Of a DNA stretch of 41,455 bases, positions 40,469 to 41,455 are shown piece after piece. The DNA lies in contig NZ_BCVN01000015.1 of NCBI RefSeq assembly GCF_001591765.1, forward strand, positions 1-41,455, in the 5' to 3' direction. Within the stretch, counting starts at the first letter, position 1. Every line of letters starts with the position of its first letter. The notes under the pieces are model-generated. The model had not been told where the DNA came from, made no database searches, and saw only the letters and a list, made by a program, of their open reading frames with translations. The translations under genes were made by a program, and so were the position numbers. This DNA comes from Pseudolactococcus raffinolactis NBRC 100932. Lineage in GTDB: Bacteria; Bacillota; Bacilli; Lactobacillales; Streptococcaceae.

Positions 40469-41287
40469 TCATTTTAAGAAGTTATAAAGCACTTGGTTGA
40501 CCAATGGATTATGCTGGTGTAACTTGCTATGCTGTGATTTACTATTTTTAACTTCTTGTTCGGTGTAACTTTTAGCGTTTTGCTCAACGATATATCTTAA
40601 AGATCGGACAGAGTTGACAGGTACAACGCAGTCACTTCCTTTTCCAGTATCACCAAAAATATTTAGAACATCTATGTTTTTGGGAAAATTATCTTTATTA
40701 TCGTTTAGATGTTTATAGGCGCCAATCATGGTATCCGGCTTGCCGTCAGAATCAAGTTTGATGGTTGCCACATCTGTTTTTTCAGACATACCCATAAACC
40801 CATTAAATGGCCCAGCAATCGTGACAAGACGTTGTAATTCAGGCATTTCTTCTTTGTCAGCAGTCACTGCCCAATTAACCCAAGCGGTTGCGCCACCTGA
40901 ATGTCCTACGGCATTAAATGCCTTAATCTTGTAATCTTTTTTGATTCGACTAAGAATAGGACTTAAATACTTGTCGTTGGGTCTGCCATCATTGAAGACC
41001 ATGGCGATTAAAGGGTGCTTGACATCGGCTTGCCAATGGCCAGAGCTAGATATGTTGCCATTGCGGTCAATATTATATCTGAGCACTTGACGAAATCCTG
41101 CATGCTGACTCAAATCCGAAATCATATTTTTTTCAGAGCCATAGCCACCACCATAACCATGGACAAACAAGGTAGGTGTTTGGTAATTGCCCGTTGATTT
41201 TTTATCTAAGACCCTTGGTTTTGTAGCTATTAATAACATGCCTAAGGCGATTGCTATCAGTGATAGTACTGCTATTATTTTCTTCAT
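40469..41287 (-). CDS. Secreted or membrane-anchored alpha/beta hydrolase (DUF915)
   Basis: A 272-residue precursor with an N-terminal hydrophobic segment (residues 4-22, signal or anchor), then a DUF915-type alpha/beta hydrolase fold. It has FVHGYGGGYGSEKNMI (oxyanion region), the nucleophile elbow AVGHSGGATAWVNW (Ser in GHSGG), and the candidate acid and base in GSDCVVPVNSVRSL and SQHSKLHQHNP. Members are annotated as cell-surface hydrolases with unknown substrate. The ATG has a poor ribosome binding site. It is convergent with yeiH. Confidence 0.88.
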   Translation of the reverse strand: MKKIIAVLSLIAIALGMLLIATKPRVLDKKSTGNYQTPTLFVHGYGGGYGSEKNMISDLSQHAGFRQVLRYNIDRNGNISSSGHWQADVKHPLIAMVFNDGRPNDKYLSPILSRIKKDYKIKAFNAVGHSGGATAWVNWAVTADKEEMPELQRLVTIAGPFNGFMGMSEKTDVATIKLDSDGKPDTMIGAYKHLNDNKDNFPKNIDVLNIFGDTGKGSDCVVPVNSVRSLRYIVEQNAKSYTEQEVKNSKSQHSKLHQHNPLVNQVLYNFLK

Positions 41288-41346
41288 AGTATGTGGTCAA
41301 TTCTAACCCAATTAAGGTAGCTTATTTGCGTCTGTCATATAGGTTT

Positions 41347-41352
41347 ATTATA
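41347..41352 (-). promoter_or_regulatory. Possible -10 element of the DUF915 hydrolase gene
   Basis: The minus strand reads TATAAT, about 60 bp before the start codon, without a clear -35. The remaining sequence to 41455 shows no ORF or repeat that I can support. Confidence 0.35.
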
Positions 41353-41455
41353 CTGAACTTTGTAGCAATATGCTATTACAGTGATTGATCGGGTAAACAA
41401 ACGATATTTGGGACATTTTGTATGTCAGCCTACTTAAGATATTATCATTTTTGAA

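Noticed and set aside
1-41455. CRISPR array, tRNA or rRNA genes, complete insertion sequences, prophage
   Set aside because: I looked for regular spaced repeats, cloverleaf-like segments and transposase or phage proteins and saw none that I could support.

Overview
The window looks like a chromosomal segment of a low-GC Gram-positive coccus of the Streptococcaceae, most likely a Lactococcus. The basis is the gene order (DUF3013 - prmA - rsmE - rel - dtd; yqeG - yqeH - yhbY - nadD - yqeK - rsfS - methyltransferase - tmcAL), CodY boxes of the lactococcal type AATTTTCWGAAAATT in front of branched-chain amino acid transport genes, many extended -10 promoters (TGnTANAAT), and a monocistronic dnaJ with a CIRCE-like repeat. 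The species is inferred from gene content only.

Layout. 1-3660: membrane protein, DUF3013 protein, lipoprotein, then prmA-rsmE. 3661-5626: an A+T-rich island between rsmE and rel holding an Rgg/MutR-type regulator split at an A-AAA-AAC heptamer, a divergent 11-codon ORF with a very good ribosome binding site, a duplicated palindromic operator between two divergent promoters, a small secreted Tyr-rich protein and the tail of an MFS transporter. 5627-8548: rel, a probable small RNA with a C-rich loop, and dtd. 8646-12542: three tandem LivJ-type lipoproteins. 12683-16483: an intact Mga-like regulator followed by a decayed WxL surface-protein locus. 16688-18226: a secreted LysM/lysozyme-like/CHAP cell-wall hydrolase. 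18352-21794: livHMGF, the permease and ATPase genes matching the three binding proteins about 6 kb upstream. 21907-26639: CBS-ACT protein, RDD protein, acyltransferase, and a GntR-ABC operon with a broken permease. 26647-29032: dnaJ, with a 5'-truncated MFS transporter starting at its stop codon. 29164-37448: the ribosome-assembly/NAD/tRNA-modification cluster. 37519-38430: a 160-bp inverted-repeat element and a YebC-family gene. 38474-41287: a LysR regulator divergent from a YeiH-type exporter, then a secreted DUF915 hydrolase.

How the parts work together. CodY boxes in front of livJ1, livJ3 and livH suggest that the dispersed liv genes respond together to branched-chain amino acid supply. 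The rgg promoter carries a cre-like site over its -35, so the putative peptide-signalling island may also be under carbon control. The 11-residue peptide ORF and the secreted protein have back-to-back promoters, each with one copy of the same palindrome centred about 43-44 bp upstream of the predicted start. This resembles a pheromone circuit of the RopB-SIP kind and is the most interesting candidate system in the window.

Decay. Frameshifts or truncations affect the regulator, the WxL-locus genes, the ABC permease, a lipase-like gene, a small membrane protein and two MFS genes. None of the roughly 20 conserved housekeeping genes is broken. I therefore read most lesions as real decay of accessory genes (or, for the regulator, possibly programmed frameshifting) rather than sequencing error, though the sequence alone cannot exclude error. 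I saw no tRNA, rRNA, CRISPR array, complete insertion sequence, prophage or replication origin.
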